From: an uncultured Peptoniphilus sp.
GTDB lineage: Bacteria > Bacillota > Clostridia > Tissierellales > Peptoniphilaceae
NCBI GenBank assembly: GCA_946999425.1
Contig: CAMQDG010000026.1
Span: 1 to 18,143, forward strand
Length of the DNA: 18,143 bases
Direction of reading: 5' to 3'
The notes beneath the pieces are model-generated. The model was not told the origin of the DNA. It ran no database searches and saw only the letters and a program-made list of their open reading frames with translations. The position numbers and the translations under genes are program-made. Below, in pieces: positions 7,964 to 15,928 of this stretch. Positions within the stretch are counted from its first letter, which is position 1, and every line of letters starts with the position of its first letter.

Positions 7964-9879
7964 AAAAAATGAAAATTATAAATCTGGCTGGAGACTTATC
8001 CGATATGGATCAGGTTATCGCTCAGGTTTTAAAGTCTAAAATGGTTAATATAATAAATGCGCAATTGGAAATAGAAAATAACGCTTTTAATTATAGTTTG
8101 GAAAACGAACAAAACCTGGAAAGAACTATAGAACTTAGCCATATAAGTTCTTTTGAAAGAGATGAAAATTCTGAAATTCGTTCAAAACAAGCTGAGAAGC
8201 TTATGAAATTTTTCGGAATAAAAGATTTAAGTGCTTATTATGATAAGGGAGAACTATTAGAAGATACGGACACTTTTTTTGAAGACATAAATAAAGATAT
8301 TGATGAAATTCAAAAAATTGATGGAGATTTAAAAAAAGTAAGGGACATAGAAAATAATTATAATTTGTTTAAAGATGTACAAATTGACCTCTCAGATTTA
8401 TCAAATTTAGATTATTTCGATGTAAGGTTCGGGATTTTAGATAAGGAAGCAAGATTTCGTTTAAAGAAAAATTATGGAAACATTCTTGCTGTAATTTTTC
8501 ATACATCTACAATTGATGAGGGTGAAGTTTATCTTGCCATCTATCCAAAGGAAGTTGCCAATGAAATAGACAGGATTTTAAAAAGCTTAAATTGGCAGGA
8601 TGTTGAAATATTAGGAGAAAGCAAGGGTACTGCTAAAGAAATTTTAGGAGACCTTGACAGACAGGAAAAAAATTTAACAAATAGAAAAAAAGAAATTTTA
8701 GAAAAAAGAAATAAGCTATTAGAAGAAAATAAAGGTCAAATTGAAAGCCATATTGTTTCAATGTTTTTAAAGGACAGAATTGAAGAAGTGAAACATTTTA
8801 TGGCAAGAAGTAACAAATATTTTTATATGTCCGGATGGATTGCGGAAAGAGATATTCCAAAATTAAAAGAAGCTTTAGCTTCTTATAAAGATATTGTCAT
8901 AAAAGAGAGATCGCCTGAAGAAGATAATGTTACACCACCTACAAAACTTAGAAACTCTTTTTTTGTAAGGCCCTTTGAGCTACTGATTAAAATGTACGGA
9001 GTACCAAATTATAAAGAAAAAGATCCAACTTTCTTATTTGCCGTAACATATATGTTTTTATTCGGAGCCATGTTCGGAGATGTGGGTCAAGGGCTTATAT
9101 TTTTCATGGCAGGATTTTTAATAAAAAATAAAGATTTTGGCGGACTTTTAAAAAGACTTGGGATTGCATCTACAATTTTCGGATTTTTATACGGATCTGT
9201 CTTTGGAATGGAAAGTATTATCCCAGCAATATTCATGAGGCCTTTTAATAATATAAATACAAGCCTTATGAGTGCAATATTTGTGGGTCTTATATTTCTT
9301 TTAATTTCATATTTTGTAGGCTTTATAAATAAGTTTAATTTTAATGATTTGGAAGAAGCTATTTTTGGAAAAGAAGGATTAGCGGGTTTTATAGTTTTTT
9401 TAATGATAATTAATTTAGCTTGTGGACCTGTATTGAAAAAAACTTTAATACCGACAAAAATAGCAGAAGTAATAATTGTTTTGTCACTTTTATCAATGGT
9501 ATTTAAAAAACAAATCTTATCTATTATAACTAAAAAGCCCCATAGGATTGAAGAAGGATACTATATTGAAGCTGTGTTCTCTCTACTTGAAGGAGTTTTG
9601 AGTATTGTTTCAAATATTATTTCTTTTATAAGAGTTGGAGCTTTTGCCATAAACCATGTAGGTTTGTTTTTAGCTTTTGAAACAATAGGAAAGATGTTAA
9701 ACAATGAAGGTTTAAATATACTTTCCATTGTTATAGGAAATATAGTAATTATAGGTCTTGAAGGCCTGATTGTATTTATACAAAGTTTAAGACTTGAATA
9801 TTATGAAATGTTCAGTAAATTTTATTATGGGGATGGTTATGAATTTATACCAACCACTATTGAATTGGAGGAAAAATAA
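7954..9879 (+). CDS. ntpI: V/A-type ATPase subunit I (membrane stator, a-subunit homologue)
   Basis: This 641-residue protein has two halves. Residues 1 to about 340 are a cytoplasmic arm with two long charged helical stretches (about 100-140 and 225-285) that contact the peripheral stalks. From about 360 to 612 there are seven or eight hydrophobic segments forming the ion half-channels. Arg560 in SFIRVGAFAINH corresponds to the conserved arginine that faces the c-ring glutamate, and the C-terminal SLRLEYYEMFSKFYYGDG block is a family signature. The TTG start at 7954 is favoured: AAAGGAAGTG lies at suitable spacing, and the resulting N-terminus MALEKMKIIN fits relatives. The internal ATG at 7969 would be too far from that site. 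It overlaps ntpC by 10 bases. Confidence 0.92.
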   Translation: MALEKMKIINLAGDLSDMDQVIAQVLKSKMVNIINAQLEIENNAFNYSLENEQNLERTIELSHISSFERDENSEIRSKQAEKLMKFFGIKDLSAYYDKGELLEDTDTFFEDINKDIDEIQKIDGDLKKVRDIENNYNLFKDVQIDLSDLSNLDYFDVRFGILDKEARFRLKKNYGNILAVIFHTSTIDEGEVYLAIYPKEVANEIDRILKSLNWQDVEILGESKGTAKEILGDLDRQEKNLTNRKKEILEKRNKLLEENKGQIESHIVSMFLKDRIEEVKHFMARSNKYFYMSGWIAERDIPKLKEALASYKDIVIKERSPEEDNVTPPTKLRNSFFVRPFELLIKMYGVPNYKEKDPTFLFAVTYMFLFGAMFGDVGQGLIFFMAGFLIKNKDFGGLLKRLGIASTIFGFLYGSVFGMESIIPAIFMRPFNNINTSLMSAIFVGLIFLLISYFVGFINKFNFNDLEEAIFGKEGLAGFIVFLMIINLACGPVLKKTLIPTKIAEVIIVLSLLSMVFKKQILSIITKKPHRIEEGYYIEAVFSLLEGVLSIVSNIISFIRVGAFAINHVGLFLAFETIGKMLNNEGLNILSIVIGNIVIIGLEGLIVFIQSLRLEYYEMFSKFYYGDGYEFIPTTIELEEK

Positions 9880-10299
9880 ATGGAATTAGTTTTAGTTGTT
9901 TCTACACTTTTTGTTCTTTCTATAATCACAACAGGTATTTATTACATTTATAAGGGAACAAGTGCCGATGAAGTTAAGATGAGAAAAATTTTAAGATTTA
10001 ATCTTTTGGGATTTTTACCGATTTTATTTTTTGTTGCAGTGACTATTGTTCCAGGTTTTGTACAAGCTCAAGCTGAAGGAAATGGAGGAACAGGCTTAGG
10101 TTACATTGCAGCAGGACTTTCAACAGGTCTTGCAGCTTTAGGAGCCGGAGTTGCAGTTGCAAATGTAGGTTCATCAGCAATAGGTGCAGTAAGTGAAGAT
10201 CCTAAGATTTTAGGAAAGTCCATGCTTTTCTTAGGTTTGGCTGAAGGGATTGCAATTTACGGACTTATTATTTCTATTATGATTTTAGGTAGATTATAA
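9880..10299 (+). CDS. ntpK: V/A-type ATPase subunit K (c-ring proteolipid)
   Basis: This 139-residue proteolipid begins directly after the subunit I stop, with GGAGG at 9867-9871. Residues 74-98 and 113-136 form the ion-binding hairpin, joined by the cytoplasmic loop AVSEDPK. Glu122 (LAEGIAIYG) is the ion-carrying carboxylate. Residues 1-22 and 43-62 are two further hydrophobic segments with a basic loop between them (KMRK), ending in AQA-E at 63-66, a possible signal peptidase site. Cleavage there would leave a 74-residue two-helix c subunit like that of Thermus. The position 29 residues before the glutamate, a glutamine in Thermus and (from memory) Enterococcus hirae c subunits, is Val93 here, and Gly follows Glu122 instead of Thr or Ser. 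The TAATG junction with subunit F gives a one-base overlap. Confidence 0.92.
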   Translation: MELVLVVSTLFVLSIITTGIYYIYKGTSADEVKMRKILRFNLLGFLPILFFVAVTIVPGFVQAQAEGNGGTGLGYIAAGLSTGLAALGAGVAVANVGSSAIGAVSEDPKILGKSMLFLGLAEGIAIYGLIISIMILGRL

Positions 10300-10604
10300 T
10301 GATTTCCTTTGCGATTTCAAGAAATAGAGATGTTTTAAGAGGCCTTAGATTAAGTGGAATTGACGGTGTTTTTTGCAAGGATAAGAATGACCTTAAAAAA
10401 ATTTTTTTAGAGATAAAAGAAAAGAAAAATATAGGTTTAATTATATTGACTGAATCTGATTTTAATGAAATTGAAGAAGAAGTTACTAAGGTTAAAATAA
10501 AAAACTCCTTACCCTTAATAGTTACAATTCCAGGAATAAATGGCTTGGAAGACAAGAATTTTATTCTTAAATATATTAAGGACTCTATCGGACTTAAAAT
10601 TTAA
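10299..10604 (+). CDS. ntpG: V/A-type ATPase subunit F (central shaft regulator)
   Basis: This 101-residue small alpha/beta protein has the CheY-like fold pattern of subunit F: MISFAISRNRDVLRGLRLSGID, then IGLIILTE and LPLIVTIPG strands, ending in a C-terminal helix. It binds subunit D to form the rotating DF shaft and modulates ATP turnover. The NtpG name follows the Enterococcus scheme; others call it AtpF or AhaF. Its ATG shares a base with the stop of ntpK (TAATG), so translation depends on termination-reinitiation or on the weak TTAGGTAG upstream. Spacing to subunit E is 13 bases. Confidence 0.88.
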   Translation: MISFAISRNRDVLRGLRLSGIDGVFCKDKNDLKKIFLEIKEKKNIGLIILTESDFNEIEEEVTKVKIKNSLPLIVTIPGINGLEDKNFILKYIKDSIGLKI

Positions 10605-10617
10605 TTTTGGAGGACAT

Positions 10618-11232
10618 ATGATATTACTTGAAAACAAGATGGTACTTTTTAATAAACTCGTTTTCAAAGAAAGAGAAAAGGAGTGCCAAGAAAAAATTCA
10701 AAATGAAATTTTAAAAAGCCAAAAGCTTTTAAAAGAGAAAGAAATAGAATTTCAAAAAAAATCTCAGGATCTGATTAATAGAAGAATATCCCTTGCCAAA
10801 GAAAAAAAATATGAAATGATTGCCCAAGCAAATGAAAGTCAAAGAATTTTAAGACTTGAGAAAAATGAAAGTTTGTTAGGTAGATTCATTGAGGATTTAC
10901 TTAAAGTAGGGGAAGAATTTACAAAAACTGATTCTTATTTTGAGTTTGAGAAAAAATTGTTTGAAAAAGCAATAGAAGGATTGGATGAAGGAACATATTA
11001 TTTAGAAATTATGGCATACGATTCAGCAAAAGACCAAATAATGGCAATTGCTAAAAAAAATAATATGCAAATAATTTTAAAAGATATGGATGAAAGTCAA
11101 ATAGGAGGCTTTAAAATTTCAGACATTGAAAAAACTTATAAAATTGATTGTTCTCTTAAAACTAAAATAGAAGATTCAAAATATGAAATAGGAAAAATGT
11201 TCTACTTTGAACTTGAAGAGGTGGAAAATTGA
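10618..11232 (+). CDS. ntpE: V/A-type ATPase subunit E (peripheral stalk)
   Basis: This 204-residue protein has a long charged N-terminal helix (about 12-100) that pairs with the H/G subunit, and a globular C-terminal domain (about 105-204) that caps the A3B3 head. ATG 10618 is chosen because GGAGGAC (10609-10615) lies just upstream. An in-frame ATG at 10540 lies inside subunit F and would add 26 residues encoded in another gene's reading frame. The stop TGA overlaps the TTG start of subunit A (TTGA), giving tight coupling. Subunit E follows F here, instead of preceding C as in the common arrangement. Confidence 0.88.
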   Translation: MILLENKMVLFNKLVFKEREKECQEKIQNEILKSQKLLKEKEIEFQKKSQDLINRRISLAKEKKYEMIAQANESQRILRLEKNESLLGRFIEDLLKVGEEFTKTDSYFEFEKKLFEKAIEGLDEGTYYLEIMAYDSAKDQIMAIAKKNNMQIILKDMDESQIGGFKISDIEKTYKIDCSLKTKIEDSKYEIGKMFYFELEEVEN

Positions 11233-12998
11233 ATATAGGTCATATTAAATCAATAAACGGCCCTGTAATAGTTGGAAGAGACATGTCAAAATTTAAAATG
11301 CGTGAAATGGTCGTTGTTGGAGAAAAAAAATTAATTGGAGAAGTAATTTCAATTGAAGGGGATTTAGGAACTGTTCAAGTTTATGAAGATACTACAGGCT
11401 TAAAAAGAAATGAAGAAATCATTTCTACAGGAGCACCTTTAAGTCTTAAACTTGGACCTGGACTTTTATCAAATATGTTTGATGGAATTGAACGTCCCTT
11501 AAATAAAATAAAAGATGAATATGGAAACTTTATGCCTGAAGGGATAGGCCTTATATCTCTTGATGAAGAAAGACTTTGGAATGTTAAATTTCTTGTAAAA
11601 AAAGGAGAAAAAGTCCAAGGAGGACAAATTTTTGCTGAAGTAGAAGAAACGGAAATTATAACTCACAGACTTTTGATTCCGGTAGATGTAAATGGAGAGA
11701 TAGTTGATATAGTTCAGGATGGGTCCTACAACATCGAGAAGGTACTTCTAAAGGTTAAAAATGAAAAAGGTATAGTAATAGATGTTAAGATGTATCAAAA
11801 CTGGCCTGTAAGGATTCCAAGACCTGTTAAAGAAAGACTAAAAATTGATAAACTTCTTGTAACTGGTCAAAGAATTTTTGATGTATTCTTTCCCATAGCA
11901 AAAGGAGGAACAGCAGCTCTTCCAGGAGGATTTGGAACGGGAAAGACAATGACTCAACACCAAATTGCCAAGTATTGTGATGCAGATATAATTGTCTATA
12001 TAGGTTGTGGCGAAAGAGGAAATGAAATGACAGAAGTTCTTGAAGATTTTCCTAAGCTAATAGACCCTCACACTCAAAAACCTTTAATGGATAGAACAAT
12101 TTTAATTGCAAATACTTCAAATATGCCCGTAGCAGCTCGTGAAGCATCAATTTATACAGGTATAACTATTGCTGAGTACTTTAGAGATCAAGGCTATCAC
12201 GTTGCATTAATGGGGGACTCAACATCTCGTTGGGCAGAAGCCCTTCGTGAAATATCAGGACGTCTTGAAGAAATGCCAGCAGAAGAAGGATATCCAGCAT
12301 ACCTTCCGTCGAGAATAGCAGGTTTTTATGAAAGAGGAGGTTATGTAAAAAGTCTATGCGGTCAGGAAGGATCTGTAACTTTAATAGGGGCAGTTTCTCC
12401 TGCGGGAGGAGATTTTTCAGAACCTGTAACTGAAAACACCAAAAGGTTTGTAAATGTATTTTTAGCTCTGGATAAAAATCTTGCCTATTCAAGGCACTAT
12501 CCAGCCATAAATTGGATGAATTCCTATTCAGGTTATACTGAAATGCTAAAAAGTTATTATGATATAAATTTAGACGGAGATTTACCAGAACTTAGGACTA
12601 AGTTTTTAGATTTACTTCATCAAGAAGCAAAGCTTAATGAAATAGTAATGCTTGTAGGAGAAGATGTGCTTCCTGACGATCAAAGACTTATACTGGCAAT
12701 TTGCAAAGTTATAAAAGTTGCCTTTTTACAACAAAATGCCTTTAATGCCACAGATACTTATGTGCCTTTAAAAAAACAATTTGAAATGTTAAGGACCATA
12801 GATCTTCTTTATACTGAAGGTATGGAAGCTGTAAAAAGAGGAATACCAATTTCAAAAGTAAAAAATGATGAGTTATATGGAAGTGTAATAGACATGAAAT
12901 ATACTGTAGATAACCAAAATTTGGAAAATATAGTGAAGATTAACAATGAAATAAGAGATTACTATTCAAATCTTATTTCAACTTATGCAGGTGATTAG
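11229..12998 (+). CDS. ntpA: V/A-type ATPase catalytic subunit A
   Basis: This 589-residue catalytic subunit has an N-terminal beta-barrel (about 1-70), the A-specific non-homologous insert (about 110-195), a nucleotide-binding domain (about 210-440) and a helical C-domain. The Walker A motif is GGFGTGKT at 233-240 with Lys239. The catalytic glutamate is Glu262 in GCGERGNE. GDSTSRWAEALR (329-340) and PSRIAGFYERGG (from 360) are conserved nucleotide-site segments. Length is typical. The TTG start at 11229 overlaps the subunit E stop as TTGA and has AGAGGTGG four bases upstream; it yields MNIGHIKSINGPVIV, the expected N-terminus. Alternating with B, it hydrolyses or makes ATP. Confidence 0.96.
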   Translation: MNIGHIKSINGPVIVGRDMSKFKMREMVVVGEKKLIGEVISIEGDLGTVQVYEDTTGLKRNEEIISTGAPLSLKLGPGLLSNMFDGIERPLNKIKDEYGNFMPEGIGLISLDEERLWNVKFLVKKGEKVQGGQIFAEVEETEIITHRLLIPVDVNGEIVDIVQDGSYNIEKVLLKVKNEKGIVIDVKMYQNWPVRIPRPVKERLKIDKLLVTGQRIFDVFFPIAKGGTAALPGGFGTGKTMTQHQIAKYCDADIIVYIGCGERGNEMTEVLEDFPKLIDPHTQKPLMDRTILIANTSNMPVAAREASIYTGITIAEYFRDQGYHVALMGDSTSRWAEALREISGRLEEMPAEEGYPAYLPSRIAGFYERGGYVKSLCGQEGSVTLIGAVSPAGGDFSEPVTENTKRFVNVFLALDKNLAYSRHYPAINWMNSYSGYTEMLKSYYDINLDGDLPELRTKFLDLLHQEAKLNEIVMLVGEDVLPDDQRLILAICKVIKVAFLQQNAFNATDTYVPLKKQFEMLRTIDLLYTEGMEAVKRGIPISKVKNDELYGSVIDMKYTVDNQNLENIVKINNEIRDYYSNLISTYAGD

Positions 12999-14375
12999 AT
13001 GAAAAAAGAATATTTATTATTAGATAAAGTTGAAGGTTCAATTATTGAGCTTTCAAATCTTCATGATGTTTCCTTTGATGAAGTTGTAAAAATTTCCTCA
13101 GCAGATAACTCTCGCCACATGATAGGACAAGTCATAAAAGTTGATGATGACAAAGCTACCGTACAAGTTTTCGGAGAAAGTTTGGGCATTTCCACAAAAA
13201 ATATGAAGGTTGAATTTGAAGCAAGACCTTTTACCCTACCTATGTCAAAAGAAATATTAGGAAGGGTTTTTGATGGACTTGGAAGACCTATAGACAAGGG
13301 AACTGATATTTATTCAGACATCTTTGTAAATGTAAATGGAAGACCTATAAATCCTGTTGCAAGACTTTATCCAAGAAACTTTATACAAACAGGAATATCT
13401 TCAATAGACGGACTTATGACTTTAATAAGAGGACAAAAACTTCCAATTTTTTCTGGTTCAGGACTTCCTCACAATAAACTTGCAGCACAAATAGTAAGGC
13501 AGGCAAAAATAAGTTCTAAAGATCAAGACAACTTTGCCATTGTTTTTGCTGCAATTGGAGTAAAGCATGATGAAGCAAATTATTTTATAGAACAATTTAA
13601 AAGTGCAGGGGTTTCCGAAAAAGTTGTAATGTATATAAACTATGCAGATGATCCCATTATGGAAAGACTTATAGTACCTAAATGCGCCCTAACGGCAGCA
13701 GAATATTTAGCTTTTGAAAAAAATATGCATGTCCTTGTAATAATGAGTGATTTAACCAGCTATGGAGAGGCTCTTCGTGAAGTTTCATCATCAAGAGAAG
13801 AAGTCCCCTCTCGTAAAGGATATCCAGGTCACCTTTATTCAGACCTTGCCATGCTTTACGAAAGAGCTGGGATGATTAGAGGCATAGAAGGCTCTGTAAC
13901 TTTAATACCTATTTTAACAATGCCTAATGACGATATTACACATCCTATTCCTGACCTAACAGGTTATATTACTGAAGGACAGATAGTTCTTTCAAGGGAA
14001 TTAAATACAAGCGGAGTTTATCCTCCTGTAAATATCTTGCCATCTCTATCAAGACTTATGAAAGACGGTATAGGTGAGGGATATACAAGAGAAGACCATG
14101 CAGATGTTTCATCACAACTTTTTGCATCTTATTCAAACGCAGTAGAAGTAAGAGCTCTTTCACAAATAATAGGAAGCGAAGAACTTTCAGAATCAGATAA
14201 AAAATTTCTGGAATTTCAAGAAGCTTTTGAAAAGAGATTTTTAAGCCAGAGCTTTAATGAAAATAGATCCATTGAACAAACTTTGGACCTTGCTTGGGAA
14301 TTATTAAAAATTTTACCAAAAGAATCTTTAGACAGAATAAGTCCGGAATTAAAAGAAAAATATTTAGGTGATTAG
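12999..14375 (+). CDS. ntpB: V/A-type ATPase regulatory subunit B
   Basis: This 458-residue non-catalytic partner of subunit A has an N-terminal barrel (about 1-75) and a nucleotide-binding-like domain in which the P-loop is replaced by FSGSGLPHNK (151-160), so no Walker lysine is present, as in all B subunits. Arg352 in PSLSRLMKDGIGEG is the arginine finger reaching into the catalytic site of A. SDLTSYGEALREVSSSREEVPSR-type sequence (250-272) is a strong family signature. ATG directly follows the TAG of ntpA, and the ribosome site is the GGTGA within the last codons of ntpA. Confidence 0.96.
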   Translation: MKKEYLLLDKVEGSIIELSNLHDVSFDEVVKISSADNSRHMIGQVIKVDDDKATVQVFGESLGISTKNMKVEFEARPFTLPMSKEILGRVFDGLGRPIDKGTDIYSDIFVNVNGRPINPVARLYPRNFIQTGISSIDGLMTLIRGQKLPIFSGSGLPHNKLAAQIVRQAKISSKDQDNFAIVFAAIGVKHDEANYFIEQFKSAGVSEKVVMYINYADDPIMERLIVPKCALTAAEYLAFEKNMHVLVIMSDLTSYGEALREVSSSREEVPSRKGYPGHLYSDLAMLYERAGMIRGIEGSVTLIPILTMPNDDITHPIPDLTGYITEGQIVLSRELNTSGVYPPVNILPSLSRLMKDGIGEGYTREDHADVSSQLFASYSNAVEVRALSQIIGSEELSESDKKFLEFQEAFEKRFLSQSFNENRSIEQTLDLAWELLKILPKESLDRISPELKEKYLGD

Positions 14376-15008
14376 ATGAATAAAAATATAGTCCCTACAA
14401 AGGCAAATTTGATGGAAATTAAGGGTCAACTTACCTTTGCAAAAAAAGGTTATGAGCTTTTAGATAAAAAGAGAACAGTTTTAATAAAAGAAATGATGGA
14501 TTTAAATAAACAAGCGGCAAAGCTTCAGGAAACAATTGTAAAAGCCTTTAAGGAATCTTACAACGCCCTTGAAGATGCAACAATAACAATGGGCACCCAA
14601 CAAGTTTATGAAATATCAAAATCAGTTCCCCTTGAAGAAAACTATGAAATTTTGTCAAGATCTGTAATGGGAGTTGAAATACCCCTTATAAAATACGAAA
14701 AGAAAAAAAATAAAGGGGGCTACTCCATTCATAAAACTACAACGGCTTTTGATATGGCATCTTTTGATCTGAATAATGTAAAATATTTAATTTACCAATT
14801 GGCAGAAGTTGAAAATGCAGTATTCAGACTTGCAGGTGAAATAAAAAAAACAGGACGAAGAGCAAATGCCCTTGATAAAAAATTAATTCCAGAATATACG
14901 GAAATAGTAAAGACAATTGAAAATATTTTGGGGGAAAAGGAAAGAGAAGACTTTTTCAGATTGAAAAAAGTTAAAGATAAAAAAACAAGAAAAAAAATTG
15001 CGAAATAA
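14376..15008 (+). CDS. ntpD: V/A-type ATPase subunit D (central rotor shaft)
   Basis: This 210-residue protein begins NIVPTKANLMEIKGQLTFAK and GYELLDKKRTVLIKEM, the N-terminal helix signature of subunit D. The N- and C-terminal helices (about 5-70 and 130-200) form the antiparallel coiled coil inside the A3B3 head; the middle is shorter and partly beta. It turns with F and the c-ring and couples ion flow to catalysis. The C-terminus is strongly basic. ATG follows the TAG of ntpB directly, with the same GGTGATTAGATG junction as between ntpA and ntpB. It is the last gene of the operon, 33 bases before a terminator stem. Confidence 0.93.
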   Translation: MNKNIVPTKANLMEIKGQLTFAKKGYELLDKKRTVLIKEMMDLNKQAAKLQETIVKAFKESYNALEDATITMGTQQVYEISKSVPLEENYEILSRSVMGVEIPLIKYEKKKNKGGYSIHKTTTAFDMASFDLNNVKYLIYQLAEVENAVFRLAGEIKKTGRRANALDKKLIPEYTEIVKTIENILGEKEREDFFRLKKVKDKKTRKKIAK

Positions 15009-15041
15009 AAAATTTACTAACAGCATAAAATAAAACTATAG

Positions 15042-15102
15042 AAACTGCTGGAATAATTATGGAGAGAAAAAATTCAGATATAATTATTTCAGCAGTTTTT
15101 TT
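15042..15102 (+). terminator. Terminator of the V-ATPase operon
   Basis: The arms 15042-15060 and 15080-15098 pair over 19 bases with only one G.T pair, beginning AAACTGCTG and ending CAGCAGTTT, around a 19-base loop. A T run continues to 15102. The stem is longer and the loop larger than in typical intrinsic terminators. It lies 33 bases after the stop of ntpD. Confidence 0.85.
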
Positions 15103-15217
15103 ATGAAATAATAAAGAAAAAAATTAAGATTTAACAAATATTTTATTAAATAAGATTTATATTTTTGATTTTGTGATAAAATTTTATTAGAAAAATAAAT
15201 TTAAGAAAGGCAGTGTT

Positions 15218-15880
15218 ATGGAAGAATATATTAAATTGGTTGAATTTTTAGGAGTTACATTGGGGCCTGACTATGAAGTGGTTTTATATGAAATAAACGA
15301 GGATCAGGGGAAAATAATAGCTATATATAATGGGGTTATATCAGGGCGAAATATAGGAGATCCCCTAACTGAATTTACAAAAAAAAGTTTAGAAGAAAAA
15401 ATTTATAAAAATATGGATTTCAGACCAAATTATAGAGGCATTGCAAAGGGAAATAAATTTTTACGTTGCTCAACTTTTTTTATAAAAGATGAAGAAGAAA
15501 ATTTAAAGGGCATAATGTGCATAAATTTTGATGGAAAAAGGTTTGAAAAAGTCACTGAAACAATTTTAGGCCTTTGCCACCCAGATGAACTTGTAAATCA
15601 AAATTATTTTCAAAGAATAGATAAAGAGCATCTTGCAAAACAGTCGGAAAATGTAACAATTTCAATTATAGATTATGCAAAACACATAATTGATGATGTT
15701 GTTGATAAGTATCCTGGTCCTGAAAATTTATCAAAAAAAGAAAAAATACAAATTGTAAAAGAACTAAATGATAAAAAAATTTTTGCCATAAGACAATCTT
15801 TACAGTTTGTTGCAGAAAGGCTTAAAATATCAGAACCAACCATATACAGATACTTGTCAAATCTTGAAGAAGAAGAGTAA
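15218..15880 (+). CDS. YheO/DauR-type PAS-HTH transcriptional regulator
   Basis: This 220-residue protein has an N-terminal YheO-like PAS domain (about 4-112; LGPDYEVVLYEI, IYNGVISGRNIGDPLTEF, NYRG, LKGIMCINFD). A C-terminal helix-turn-helix of the DauR/HTH_22 type follows (about 170-216; LSKKEKIQIVKELN, FAIRQSLQFVAERLKISEPTIYRYL). The PAS part may sense a small ligand or redox state; known relatives include the D-arginine regulator DauR, but the ligand here cannot be read. ATG is preceded by AAAGGCAG. The 115 bases between the V-ATPase terminator and this gene are extremely AT-rich. They contain a short palindrome ATAAAATTTTAT near 15177-15188 and several weak -10-like strings, but no promoter I would defend. 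ftsH begins about 40 bases downstream and is probably co-transcribed. Confidence 0.85.
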   Translation: MEEYIKLVEFLGVTLGPDYEVVLYEINEDQGKIIAIYNGVISGRNIGDPLTEFTKKSLEEKIYKNMDFRPNYRGIAKGNKFLRCSTFFIKDEEENLKGIMCINFDGKRFEKVTETILGLCHPDELVNQNYFQRIDKEHLAKQSENVTISIIDYAKHIIDDVVDKYPGPENLSKKEKIQIVKELNDKKIFAIRQSLQFVAERLKISEPTIYRYLSNLEEEE

Positions 15881-15899
15881 GTTTTTAATTTGTAATGGG

Positions 15900-15905
15900 T
15901 ATAAT
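15900..15905 (+). promoter_or_regulatory. Possible -10 box just ahead of ftsH
   Basis: A perfect TATAAT lies between the regulator stop and ftsH, but no acceptable -35 box is found at 16-18 bases. If used, transcription would begin near 15912, leaving almost no leader before the ftsH start. Given the AT content, a chance match is likely. Confidence 0.25.
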
Positions 15906-15912
15906 TTTACTT

Positions 15913-15928
15913 AGAGGTGATTGAAATA
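15913..15928 (+). promoter_or_regulatory. ftsH: Unusual ftsH translation start region
   Basis: AGAGGTGA (15913-15920) is a strong ribosome binding site, identical to that of the aldo/keto reductase in this window. The in-frame codon at the correct spacing (five bases, TTGAA) is ATA at 15926, not ATG, GTG or TTG. The only standard in-frame start is GTG at 15917, which lies inside the ribosome site and has no good site upstream. Upstream in frame a TAA at 15902 blocks any longer start. Confidence 0.6.

Noticed and set aside
10540..10617. An upstream in-frame ATG extending subunit E into subunit F
   Set aside because: It would translate 26 residues from another frame of ntpG, with no ribosome site. 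GGAGGAC directly precedes ATG 10618, and the shorter product fits subunit E.
15103..15217. A promoter and operator for the PAS-HTH regulator (TTAACA, TTGATT, ATAAAATTTTAT palindrome)
   Set aside because: Box matches are poor or wrongly spaced, and such strings are expected by chance in sequence this AT-rich.
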